Shown here: one piece after another, positions 20,784-30,445 of the stretch | Numbering within the stretch: position 1 is the stretch's first letter | How the letters are laid out: every line of letters begins with the position of its first letter | Source of the DNA: Pyropia yezoensis | Lineage: Eukaryota; Rhodophyta; Bangiophyceae; Bangiales; Bangiaceae | Length of the DNA: 64,000 nt | Assembly (NCBI GenBank): GCA_009829735.1 | Contig: CM020618.1 | Coordinates: 38,230,894-38,294,893, forward strand | Direction: 5' to 3' | Position numbers and translations under genes: made by a program | Notes under the pieces: generated by a model | Seen by the model: only the letters and a program-made list of their open reading frames with translations | Told to the model about the DNA's origin: nothing | Database searches by the model: none

Positions 20784-22445
20784 ATGGCCGGTTCGGACCC
20801 CCCGTCGTCCGGGGAGTACACGGGTGACGCACGTACTTCAGTGCCTTCGAATACTGGTGAGACACAGGTAGGTGTACCTGGGGTCGCAGAGGGACTAGAG
20901 GTCCCTCAAGCCAGCAGGACTGGAAGTGCGGGCGGGCAACAGGCCACCCCGACTCAGTCGGGAGTTCACTCGGGTGACACTTCTGATGTGGGTGGGCCGA
21001 AGTCTGGCCACCGTGTGGTACACTCAACGGGAACGTCCCAAGGGGTGAGGACTGTCCCCGCGGGTTCCACTCGGGTTGGAGCCAACTTTGGCTCGGAGCC
21101 GTCGCCAACTAGGCTGTCGGAGGACGGCGGACCTCCGTTGGTCGGCGATGGGCTCGCGCCCATGCCCCCGGTTGAGACCCCTGAGGAACGTGGTTACCCC
21201 TCAGGTGGACTCCCGGAGGCGGACCGAGACTCAACTGGAGTCGAGAATCCACTCCTCGCGGAAACTGTCCGTCGGGAGGCGACCAATGTGTCGCGGCAGA
21301 CTTTGCCGGACCTGGTGGTCACGATGACGAGTACTATTCTGAATCAGATTGTGGCGAGTTTGCCAGATGGCCTTAATGTCCAGACCGGATCGGGGCTTTC
21401 GAGCCCGCAGGCGCAGGGGGAATCCCTCCTCACGCCTATCTCGGGTCGCCCCGAACAGGGGGCGACCCCTGTGACTCCCAACGAGGGAGCCACACCCTTC
21501 TCGGTGGGGCGTACGCCCTTCACGGGAGAGTTCCCCTCGGAAACGCCGGCGGCTACACCAAGCTCGCCTCGGCAGACGACAGGCACTGCGGGTCAACTTA
21601 CCCCATTTCCTCAGCGGCTTTTCCATCAACGTGAGGTGCCGCCCAAGATCCAGGTAGCCAACCCGGTCTACCAGAGGATCTTTGACTGCGAGACCTACGC
21701 TCTCAACAACAAGTCGGTGGCGTACGGTCCTATTCAGGCCCGAGCCATGGGCCGTGCCGAGAAGAATGCACTACACTTTTTTGGGCACAAAGCGGAGTGG
21801 GATGGAACTCCCCCCCTCCGTGTCTTTGAGTTCCTACGTCGTTTCACAAAAGCCTATGACGACAATGCCATAAGTGAAGGCATGGCTTTCTTCATGCTAC
21901 AGGAGCTTACGAAGGGCGACCTCCGGACAGAACTTATGTCCGTCATGCCCAGCTCCTCAAGTGGGGGCGCTGGTGAGGTGACGTCCTATTTGGAGCTCGT
22001 CAACTGGTTGTTGAGAGCCATGGTGGATGAAGCAGCGTTGGCTTCTCAAGTCGAGGAGTTTACGCAGGCCCATCAGGAAGAGGCGGGGGACGAGTTGTCC
22101 TTTGCGGAGCGGGCTCGTAAGCTCAACAATCTTTGTGGGTTTCTTCATCCACAAGCTGTGGTGAAGAGTCGGTTTGTGGAGGGACTCCATTGGTCAGTCC
22201 GTATGGAGACACGGGAGCATAACACTGCCCGGGCGACCCTGGCCGAGTTGGCTAGGTTCGCCTACCGCAGAGGTGAGGCCTACCGCAAGTTGGGGAAGGA
22301 ACAACGCCAGGAGCGTCAGGCCGAGTTGGCCAAGGAACGGGAGGAGGCGCGCCAGGCCAGAGAGTTGAGAGAGGCACGCCGAATCCGCAAGGAGAGGGCG
22401 GTAGCTGCCGTGGGAACTTCCCAGGGTACCTTTTCGGCTTCCTAA
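20784..22445 (+). CDS. Element B gag
   Basis: Retroelement fossil part, about 553 residues from ATG 20784 (MAGSDPPSSGEY). The first half is Pro/Thr/Gly-rich and presumably disordered. A capsid-like helical region follows (LRVFEFLRRFTKAYDDNAI, SYLELVNWLLRAMV, FAERARKLNNLCGFLHPQ). A Glu/Arg-rich helix (RQERQAELAKEREEARQARE) closes it. A CCHC knuckle (CWNCNSDGHWAYDC) is encoded just beyond, at about 22477-22523. Confidence 0.85.
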   Translation: MAGSDPPSSGEYTGDARTSVPSNTGETQVGVPGVAEGLEVPQASRTGSAGGQQATPTQSGVHSGDTSDVGGPKSGHRVVHSTGTSQGVRTVPAGSTRVGANFGSEPSPTRLSEDGGPPLVGDGLAPMPPVETPEERGYPSGGLPEADRDSTGVENPLLAETVRREATNVSRQTLPDLVVTMTSTILNQIVASLPDGLNVQTGSGLSSPQAQGESLLTPISGRPEQGATPVTPNEGATPFSVGRTPFTGEFPSETPAATPSSPRQTTGTAGQLTPFPQRLFHQREVPPKIQVANPVYQRIFDCETYALNNKSVAYGPIQARAMGRAEKNALHFFGHKAEWDGTPPLRVFEFLRRFTKAYDDNAISEGMAFFMLQELTKGDLRTELMSVMPSSSSGGAGEVTSYLELVNWLLRAMVDEAALASQVEEFTQAHQEEAGDELSFAERARKLNNLCGFLHPQAVVKSRFVEGLHWSVRMETREHNTARATLAELARFAYRRGEAYRKLGKEQRQERQAELAKEREEARQARELREARRIRKERAVAAVGTSQGTFSAS

Positions 22446-22726
22446 GTCGGGAAGACCCCTTCGGGAACTGACAATCGGTGTTGGAACTGCAACTCCGATG
22501 GACACTGGGCATATGATTGCCCCATGTTGAGTAAACGCATCCAACAACTTGTTAAGAATGCGAGTAAGAAGTCCGCTACGAACGAAGTACGTTCACGCCG
22601 CGAGGGTGGGTCTCGACCGGTGGTGGCGGTCGCCACACCCTCGGCGGAGGGGGCGGACACGTCGTCCTCGGACTCGTCGTCTTCCCCTTCGTCCTCGGAT
22701 TCAGACGCCAAGTCGGCGGGAAACGA

Positions 22727-24566
22727 ATGACCGTTGGAGCTGTCCGTCCTAAGCTCACAACGGCAGCCTCGGCCAAGTGGGTCAAGAGGACGAACCAACC
22801 GTGCCGGATACTGCGGCGACCTAAGGGAGTCCGCCCACCTCGGGTAGGACTCCCCAAGAACGTAAACCCACGTCGGGTCATCGCGGTGCTGACGGGTGAG
22901 AACTTCCAAGTGGCTGGACGGGTGCAACTTGCCCCCGGCCGCGCCTGTTGTGCCCGTATCGTACTTGATACCGGGTCAGGAGCCTCCTTGATACGCAAGT
23001 CGCTATTACCGAAGGAGGTGAAGCTCCAACGCTGGAGGTGTAAAGCTGACCATCTGATCGATATCAATGGTGGGGTACTTCCCATCGTTGGTGCCGTGAC
23101 CCTACCAAATAGGTTGGGGACCCATGAGGTCAATGTGACCTATGGAGTAGTTGAGAATATATCGGTACCCCTGCTTCTGGGTACCCCCTATGTTGTTACA
23201 CAAGTGCCTTTGATTTGTGGCCCTGAGTATTGGGTCAGGTTGATGAATGGGGAAACCATCCCCATCCTTGGTAAGGGAAAGTCTGTGGCTCCTGTGACAG
23301 TCTCACAGTCGAAGCCTGTTTGTTCTGTGAGGGAAGGGTTTACTGCTACCCTGCGTTTAGCCCGTAAAGTCACGTTGCCCCCCAACTCGGTGGCGCACGT
23401 TGACGTTGTAACTGATTATACGGGGAACGGGTTGGTGCACCCCCACCCGCGTCCTGCTCGCAAGCACCAAGTGCATGTTGCCCTTGGCACGATGGACTCC
23501 AAAGCCGGAGTCCCGTGGAGGATCCAGGTGATGAACCTGAGCTCGTCGCCCAAGTACTTCAAGTCGGGAGCCAAGTTCGGCTATATCGACCAACACGAGG
23601 GACCGGTAGTAGCGGTCACCCTCAACGCGGGCGCGAGTAGCGACCCGAAGTCCGGAAAGGAGAAGCATCAAGCCAAGTCGGCCGCCTCTCCTCGGCCCCA
23701 TGTGAACATGGAGAATGATCCACCCAGGTTGAGGGTTCAAGTTGAACGCCTCTTGGACCATTATCACAAGTTGTGGGATGGTCCATTGGGACTCATGAGA
23801 GCCACCCAACACCGGATCGAGTTGAAACCCGGTGCACCCCCTATACGCCAACAACCGTATAGGGGAGGACCCCGTTCAAGGGCCCTCGTTAAGGAGCAAG
23901 TCGCTCGCATGGAGGCCCTCGATGTGATCGAGGCCAGCAACGCCGAGTGCGCGAGTCCGGTGTTTATTGTCCCCAAAGTGGATGGGACCCCCCGGTTCTG
24001 TATCGACTACCGTAAGCTCAACGAGAGCACGGTGAAGGACATTTATCCCCTACCTAGGATGGGCGACTGTCTGGACTCTCTGGGGGAGGCGAACGTGTTC
24101 TCTACCCTGGACTGTAACGCGGGGTACTGGCAAATTCCCATTGCCCCGGAGGACAGGCACAAAACTACCTTTACCTGTCACTGTGGTACCTACCAGTGCA
24201 AGCGACTACCGTTTGGACTGTGTAACGCGCCGGCAACTTTCCAGCGCGCTATGGACATGATTCTGGCCGGAGTGCGGTGGGAGATCTGTCTCGTGTACCT
24301 AGACGATATCATTGTGTTCTCCCGGAGTCCGGAGGAGCACATTGGCCATCTTGGCCAGGTGTTCAAGCTACTTGCTGACGCCGGTGTGTCACTGAAGGCG
24401 AGTAAGTGCCACCTCTTCACTCAAGAGGTGGAATACTTGGGACATGTTGTCCGTCCGGGGCGTCTCAGTGTCAACGAGAAGAACTTGAGGGCCATCCGTA
24501 AGGCTCAGTACCCGCGGACCGAGACCCAGATGAGGAGCTTCCTCGGGATGTGCAACGTGTACCGAC
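22727..24566 (+). CDS. Element B protease and reverse transcriptase (truncated)
   Basis: Retroelement fossil part. Protease motif DTGSGASLI is near 22970. Reverse transcriptase motifs are RFCIDYRKLNEST (about 24000), LDCNAGYWQIPI, LPFGLCNAPATFQ and YLDDIIVFS (about 24300). The element's own sequence ends at SFLGMCNVYR (24566); what follows is LTR sequence of element C. RNase H and integrase are absent. Confidence 0.9.
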
Positions 24567-25034
24567 TGTGGCAAAAACCACTCGCACACACAGTACCCAA
24601 GTTGGGGCGGTGTGCGAGGGCTGCCTCCCGTGTCGGGGGAACCGGAAGAAGTGCAAGTCGCACACACTCTATCCCTGTTGTGGGGCAATCCCCCCACGGA
24701 CAAACAAGAAGATGGTGTGTGGTCCAACAGTTTCTTGGTCGGGACGGGGACGCAGGGCCAAGCCCCGCTGTCCCTCCCCTTATCCCCCCAGGGTCCACTC
24801 AGAATCTCGCCACTCAGAATCTCCCACCCCAGCACCTGCCCACCGGGCCACACGAAAATTCAAGACGATAAATGCAGAAAACCCTCAAATCCAAGTTGGA
24901 TTTACTACTAAGCTAACTATCCCGAACTTAGGGAATATGGACCCAAATGCAGGGGGAGGAACGGATCAGGCTAGTGGCCTGCCGCCCCTTGCATGGCACG
25001 TGTTGCCCCCTACCTGGGGGTCAATACTGCCACA
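24567..25034 (-). repeat. 3' LTR of element C (inverted copy of the B LTR)
   Basis: 468 bp, the reverse complement of 20196-20664 with a scatter of substitutions, bounded by TGTGGCA/TGCCACA. The purine-rich tract abutting it at 25035 marks it as a 3' LTR of a minus-strand element, so it is not a displaced LTR of B. Confidence 0.92.
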
Positions 25035-25049
25035 CTCCCCTCTCCTCAG
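25035..25049 (-). other. Polypurine tract of element C
   Basis: In element sense CTGAGGAGAGGGGAG directly abuts the 3' LTR, the expected plus-strand primer. Confidence 0.7.
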
Positions 25050-25375
25050 TTCCGACCGACCCGGTCGGCCCTGTGAGGGGGTGCGTAAACGCACGTCTCG
25101 GCGTTGGGGGGGACGCGACTTGCTGTCCCCCCTTGAGTACGTAACGCGGATGTGGAGGCGGTCACGTTGGCCGCCCCTCTCCTCAAGCTTGCCCACTTGG
25201 CAGCTTGCTCTCCTCGGTTCACACCTCACCACCACCACCACTTCTCCTTCACCTTACACGGGGCCACCCCACGCTGGGGAGGCCACCCGTTTACCCACGA
25301 TCCGAGTCCCCCTCAACTCGAGGCGGGTCTCGTGCCGCGATAGCCAGGACGTCTCTCCCCAACTTGGGGAGAGCG

Positions 25376-27319
25376 ATGGCGACTCCGGGAGTGGAGACGG
25401 ACTCTCTCGATGAGCGTATGGAGGACACCTCCTACGGTGCAGCGCCTGCCGGGACTTCCGGCGGGGGCTCCGCGATCGCTCCGGGGGGTGGGGCTCCCGC
25501 GTCACCCGGCTTTGGGTTGACGGCAGGATCTCCCCCGGAGGCGGGACAAGTTGTCCCGCGTGAGGCCTTGGGGCGGTGGTTTTACCCCGCTTGGCCTCTG
25601 TATGAGGAGGGGTTGACTGTTCTTCGCTGTGGCCGACTCGGCGCAGCGATGGGTCGGGTATGGGACCGCCTACGGGAGAAGTATCCCCGTAGGGTCGGGT
25701 TCCCTGCCGGCTTCAGGACGGACCAGTTTGCCTTCCTGGACGACGAGGAGGTCGAGGACGTGCAGCGGGCCAAGGCCATGGTGGACCGCGGGGGAACTAT
25801 CCCGGGTCCCGGCGACTTGCCGACCTTCACTTGGGACGCGGTGGCAACTCGCCCCCCGTACCTTCACGAGGCCGATCCGCACACTCATCACTTTGATGTG
25901 CGGATGGAGAAGGACTTCCGGCGAGGTCCCTACTTGGTGACCTCGGCTCAACTTGAGTTTCCTCAGCAGTCTGCTGCCAGTAAGGAGCAATACTACCCGA
26001 AGAAGCCCGAGTGGTGGCCTCAAGTTGAGGTCCCCTACGGGTTCCCGGCATTGTTGCCACGGTTGCTTGACCACTTCGGCTCCGTCATGTTGACGGCTGG
26101 CCCTGATCATCTGGTGTGGGCCATGTTGGCCACCCAGTGGCTCCTCGAGGTCATGTCGACCTGGGTGTCATGTGTTCAGCGGCGGGGGATGCTCTGGCAT
26201 CTCCCCCTCCGGCTCATCCAGGGTTTGGAACAGCTCACCCCTCAGCTAGTTGCTGAGGGGTGCTCGTCAGGACAACTCACTCTACTTGAGGAGATGCTCC
26301 GCCTCCACAAGTTTATCGAGTGGGAGGGCATTGAGCACAAGTTGCGCCGCCCCACTCGGGGGCCCAAGGACGATGGCGCACTTCGCCAGTTCGTGTGGGT
26401 CGCTCGTGAACTTCACGACGGCCGTGTGGTCCTACGAGAGGGGTTGGGCATCGGGGACTACCCGTATGCCCCGGGGGTGGATCGTCACACTGCGCCACCC
26501 CCGGACAAGCCCATAGTTATGGCTGTGCCCTCATATGATGACCATATGACTCAACCTACTGCGGGGGCCCCAAGTCGGGGTCGCAGTTACACCCGGGTAC
26601 CGCCACCTCGGCGTGCCCCTCCGCTTCCTCCTGTTCCTTTCCAGCCTCACGGGAACATCCCGATCAGCGTGGCCGTGGAGTCATCCACACCGGTGTCTCC
26701 CAACTTGGGGGCCACCCTCCTGACGGTATACCCCAAGTTGGTGTTACCGCCCACGCCTCTAACCTCAGAGATGATGATCACCACGTTGGTGCGCACCATT
26801 TCCTGGTTGGCCGCGTCGACCGCAACCCTCCAAAGTTCCGAGACTCCTCAACTTGAGGAGCGCGTTCGTACTGCAGTGGCGACCGCGAGTTGCGAGTCGG
26901 TGGCGGAGTTTATGACGGCCGAGTTGGCTCGCATTGGGGCTATTATGCCCCAGCCAACCCCACTTGGGCGTGGCAAGCGTCGTGCGAGCCGGGCATACTC
27001 GCCTCCTCGCCGTCGTCGCCGTCACTCGCGGCGCTCTCCCTCCGTGTCGGAAGACGAGTTGTCTTACTCCGTCTCGGAGTCCTCTACCCCATCGGAGACG
27101 GAGTCTGTCCAGCGTCTGCGTCGCAAACTTGCGCGCAAGACCAGGCAGAAGAGTAGCCACGGTCGGCGCCACTTGCGCGACCGTGAGGGGCGCGACGGTT
27201 CCGACTTGGAGCCGCCGCCCCTTCCAACGAGTGGAGACCGTTATCGGCGTGGGTCTCGCCGCTCGCCTCCACGTGAGGGCGAGGGCCGTGGAGTGGGAGA
27301 GTCTAGCATGCGTGCCTAG
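25376..27319 (+). CDS. Antisense ORF of element C, about 647 residues
   Basis: A long frame opposite to pol, between the chromodomain end and the 3' LTR. ATG 25376 (MATPGVETDSLDERMEDT) is the first good start; the frame is open further upstream. Residues 1-60 are Gly/Ala/Pro-rich. About 60-380 look globular (WFYPAWPLYEEGLTVL, HTHHFDVRMEKDFRRGPYL, HLVWAMLATQWLLEVMSTW). A proline-rich linker and a helical stretch follow. The last 110 residues form an Arg/Ser-rich tail (PPRRRRRHSRRSPSVSE) like RS domains of splicing factors or a nuclear localisation region. I recognise no family. Its length and complexity exclude a chance shadow of pol, since it lies outside pol. Confidence 0.75.
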   Translation: MATPGVETDSLDERMEDTSYGAAPAGTSGGGSAIAPGGGAPASPGFGLTAGSPPEAGQVVPREALGRWFYPAWPLYEEGLTVLRCGRLGAAMGRVWDRLREKYPRRVGFPAGFRTDQFAFLDDEEVEDVQRAKAMVDRGGTIPGPGDLPTFTWDAVATRPPYLHEADPHTHHFDVRMEKDFRRGPYLVTSAQLEFPQQSAASKEQYYPKKPEWWPQVEVPYGFPALLPRLLDHFGSVMLTAGPDHLVWAMLATQWLLEVMSTWVSCVQRRGMLWHLPLRLIQGLEQLTPQLVAEGCSSGQLTLLEEMLRLHKFIEWEGIEHKLRRPTRGPKDDGALRQFVWVARELHDGRVVLREGLGIGDYPYAPGVDRHTAPPPDKPIVMAVPSYDDHMTQPTAGAPSRGRSYTRVPPPRRAPPLPPVPFQPHGNIPISVAVESSTPVSPNLGATLLTVYPKLVLPPTPLTSEMMITTLVRTISWLAASTATLQSSETPQLEERVRTAVATASCESVAEFMTAELARIGAIMPQPTPLGRGKRRASRAYSPPRRRRRHSRRSPSVSEDELSYSVSESSTPSETESVQRLRRKLARKTRQKSSHGRRHLRDREGRDGSDLEPPPLPTSGDRYRRGSRRSPPREGEGRGVGESSMRA

Positions 27320-27430
27320 TTGGCAGCTGCCTTTGTTGTGAGAGTGTTAGGGTTAGGGCTGTAGTTTAAAGCCACTCTGCGTACCACTTCGACTTGAAGC
27401 ACTCTCTTGGCACTGTTGCTCGGCCTTCCC

Positions 27431-29945
27431 TCACGTTGAGGGAGGGCTGTTAGGGTCTATCTCGTTCCGGGCACAGTACGCCCGGACCTTCTCAGCAGGA
27501 AGGTCCTCCACATACTCCCACGTATCATCCTTGGCTTTGTAGCCAAACCAACGCACCCTCAACATGAGGCGGTCAGTATCCTCATCCCAGCCGTGGTCGA
27601 TGAACTTGTCGAACACGTACTCCTGCGGGCCCTGTTTGGCTGCAGGCAGCGAGGGCAGGCGCCACGTTTTCAAAGCACGCGCCCAAGCTGGGTCGCCTGC
27701 AGGCGGTGGTGCAACTTTGACCACGTCCTGTCCGTTCACTGTGCGGACCCCATCGTCACTTTCGATGGTGAAGCGCCGCCCATCAGTACGAAGGACCTGG
27801 TACGGCCCCTTCGTCTGGAACACCAACTTACCCCCAGTTGGGGTGTGTGAGTGGACCAATACCCAGTCACCCTGCTCGGGGACATGCTTGGCGTTGCGCA
27901 CCTTTTTGTCAAAGGTACGCTTGTAGCGCTTTTGTGCTTTGTCCATCTCAGCCCTGACTTTAGGGATGAGGTTTTCAAGCCTAGCAGCGAACTCCGCCTT
28001 ACTCTCAGTAGGAGTGGGCGTACTGCCACCATCCTCCCTAGTTGGGAGCGGCCGTCGCACGGCAATAGACCGCACGCGACGGGGGGTCACAAAAGCGAGG
28101 GGTACTTCCCCGGTAGATGAGTGAACCTGCGAATTGTAGGCAGTGGTCAGAATAGAAATGTATTGGTCCCACGTCTTCACGTGCTCACTCACATAATGGC
28201 GCAGCTGCCTAACAATAGTTTTGTTGAAGCGCTCCACCTGCCCATTAGTTTGTGGGTGGTAGGGGGTGGCATAGTTTGCCTTAACCCCCAACATATCCAG
28301 CACTCCTTGAAACAGTACAGACGCAAATTGCGGTCCATTGTCCGATAGTGTACTATCCGGAATGCCATACGCGGCAACCCAGTGATCTAGGAAGGCTGAC
28401 ACGACCGACATGGCCGTGATCTCTGCCAGTGGGATCGCTCGCGTAAGTTTCGTGAAGCGGTCACAGATGACCAGGAGGTACTGGTTGCCCTCCTCGGTCA
28501 CTGGCAGTGGCCCAAGGATGTCCATCGCCAACGCGGCGAAGGGCTCCTTGGCCGGGAACAATAGCATAGCCGTAGTAGGCCGCCGTTCCATCAGACGGTT
28601 CTGTGCACAACTTGTGCAGGCAGCCACCCAACTGTAGATGTCCACCACCATGGACGGCCAGTAGTACCTGGTCCTCAGGGTCTGGTACAGTTTACTAGAC
28701 CCCAGGTGTCCACCCGTGGGAGCGTTATGCTCCCTCTCAAGGATACTGTCCTTGAGGGATGCGGGGACGACAAGTTGTTCGGTCCCCTGGAATACCCCCC
28801 TCCTCATGAGGAGGCCATCGTCTCCCAGGGAGAACCGCGTCTCCGCCACTGTATCCAGGGTATCCCTCTGCGACTTGCGGAAGGGATCCTCGGCCTGGGC
28901 CTTCACTACTTCGTCCAGGGACAGGGGCAAGTACTTCTTGTTCCCTGGCGCCTCGGGATTCAACGCCTGACCCGAGCGCGTGACTACCCCCACGATGGGG
29001 ATGTCCTCATCGACTGGGGTGGTGTCCAGTCCCTCGGTAGGTACCCGAGAGAGGCCGTCGGCAAGGGCATGTTGCCTGCCAGGTCGGTACTCAATATCAA
29101 AGTTGAAGGGTGCAAGTCGCACCCTCCACCGGTTGAGACGAGTGTTCGTACAGTCCGTCTTGAAGATGAACTGCAACGCGCGGTGGTCACAGCGGATGAG
29201 GAACTTCTCACCCTCTAGGTAGTGACGAAGTGACGTCACCGCCCATACCACTGCGAGTCCTTCCAACTCGGTGACTCCGTAGTTCTTCTCGGCCGAGTTT
29301 AGCCCCTTGCTGAAGTATCCCACCGGCAAGTACTCCTTGTCCGGCTGTTGCTGAAGCAACACACAACCAAGTTGGTCGTAGCTAGCGTCCACATCCAGGA
29401 TGTAGTGGCCTCCCAACCTGGGAATAGCCAGGATAGGGGGCTTCAGCAGAAGGTCCCGAAGAGTCTCAAAGGATTCCTGCTCCACCCGACTTGGGGGAGG
29501 CAGGTTCTTCGGTAGCGTTGAGCTCACTAACTCATTCAACGGCTTCGCCACTTTGGCGAAGCCTTAGTGAAACGTCGGTACACGTTACACATCCCGAGGA
29601 AGCTCCTCATCTGGGTCTGGGTCCGGGGGTACTGAGCCTTGCGGATGGCCCTCAAGTTTTTCTCGTTGACACTGAGACGCCCCGGACGGACAACATGTCC
29701 CAAGTACTCCACCTCTTGAGTGAAGAGGTGGCACTTACTCGCCTTCAGTGACACTCCGGCGTCAGCAAGTAGCTTGAACACCTGGCCAAGATGGCCAATG
29801 TGTTCCTCCGGACTTCGGGAGAACACAATGATATCGTCTAGGTACACGAGACAGATCTGCCACCGTACTCCGGCCAGAATCATGTCCATAGCGCGCTGGA
29901 AAGTTGCCGGCCGCGTTACACAGGCCAAACGGTAGGCGCTTTGCA
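27431..29945 (-). CDS. Element C reverse transcriptase (part), RNase H, integrase and chromodomain
   Basis: Retroelement fossil part. Visible in order are: reverse transcriptase with YLDDIIVFS (about 29840), RNase H (ILDVDASYDQLGC near 29395, VTELEGLAVVWAV near 29260), integrase zinc segment (YYWPSMVVDIYSWVAACTSC, about 28660), core (LAMDILGPLPVTEEG, TLSDNGPQFAS, HPQTNGQVERFN) and chromodomain (RVRWFGYKAKDDTWEYV, about 27555). A short stretch near 29570 separates two open parts. The right end is lost in the N gap. Confidence 0.88.
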
Positions 29946-30445
29946 NNNNNNNNNNNNNNNNNNNNNNNNNNNNNNNNNNNNNNNNNNNNNNNNNNNNNNN
30001 NNNNNNNNNNNNNNNNNNNNNNNNNNNNNNNNNNNNNNNNNNNNNNNNNNNNNNNNNNNNNNNNNNNNNNNNNNNNNNNNNNNNNNNNNNNNNNNNNNNN
30101 NNNNNNNNNNNNNNNNNNNNNNNNNNNNNNNNNNNNNNNNNNNNNNNNNNNNNNNNNNNNNNNNNNNNNNNNNNNNNNNNNNNNNNNNNNNNNNNNNNNN
30201 NNNNNNNNNNNNNNNNNNNNNNNNNNNNNNNNNNNNNNNNNNNNNNNNNNNNNNNNNNNNNNNNNNNNNNNNNNNNNNNNNNNNNNNNNNNNNNNNNNNN
30301 NNNNNNNNNNNNNNNNNNNNNNNNNNNNNNNNNNNNNNNNNNNNNNNNNNNNNNNNNNNNNNNNNNNNNNNNNNNNNNNNNNNNNNNNNNNNNNNNNNNN
30401 NNNNNNNNNNNNNNNNNNNNNNNNNNNNNNNNNNNNNNNNNNNNN
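29946..30445. other. Assembly gap (500 N)
   Basis: Exactly 500 N, a typical placeholder of unknown true size. It lies where the gag and 5' LTR of element C should be, so repeats probably defeated assembly here. The order and orientation of the two sides should be treated with care. Confidence 0.98.

Larger units (their letters stand above)
20196..24566 (+). mobile_element. Element B: 5' part of a Ty3/gypsy chromovirus
   Basis: Plus-strand LTR retrotransposon fossil: 5' LTR (20196-20664), primer-binding site (20667-20690), gag (20784-22445), zinc knuckle (about 22477-22523), protease and reverse transcriptase (22727-24566). It ends abruptly inside the reverse transcriptase where an inverted LTR of the same family starts at 24567. 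The missing 3' part is not found in the window. Broken by at least this truncation. Confidence 0.9.
24567..29945 (-). mobile_element. Element C: 3' part of a sibling chromovirus, inverted, running into the gap
   Basis: Minus-strand LTR retrotransposon fossil of the same family as B. In element order: reverse transcriptase end, RNase H and integrase with chromodomain (29945-27431), antisense ORF (25376-27319 on plus), polypurine tract (25035-25049) and 3' LTR (25034-24567). Its gag, protease and 5' LTR are lost in or beyond the N gap. C probably inserted into B (nested), with CCGAC at 24562-24566 as the candidate duplication. The other end needed to prove this is not in the window. About one or two breaks besides the gap. 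Confidence 0.88.

Noticed and set aside
24562-24566. CCGAC as a proven target duplication of element C
   Set aside because: Only one side is visible; the other end of C lies in or beyond the gap.
24567-25034. Reading the inverted LTR as part of a host protein
   Set aside because: It is the reverse complement of a defined LTR with matching ends; open frames through it are coincidental.
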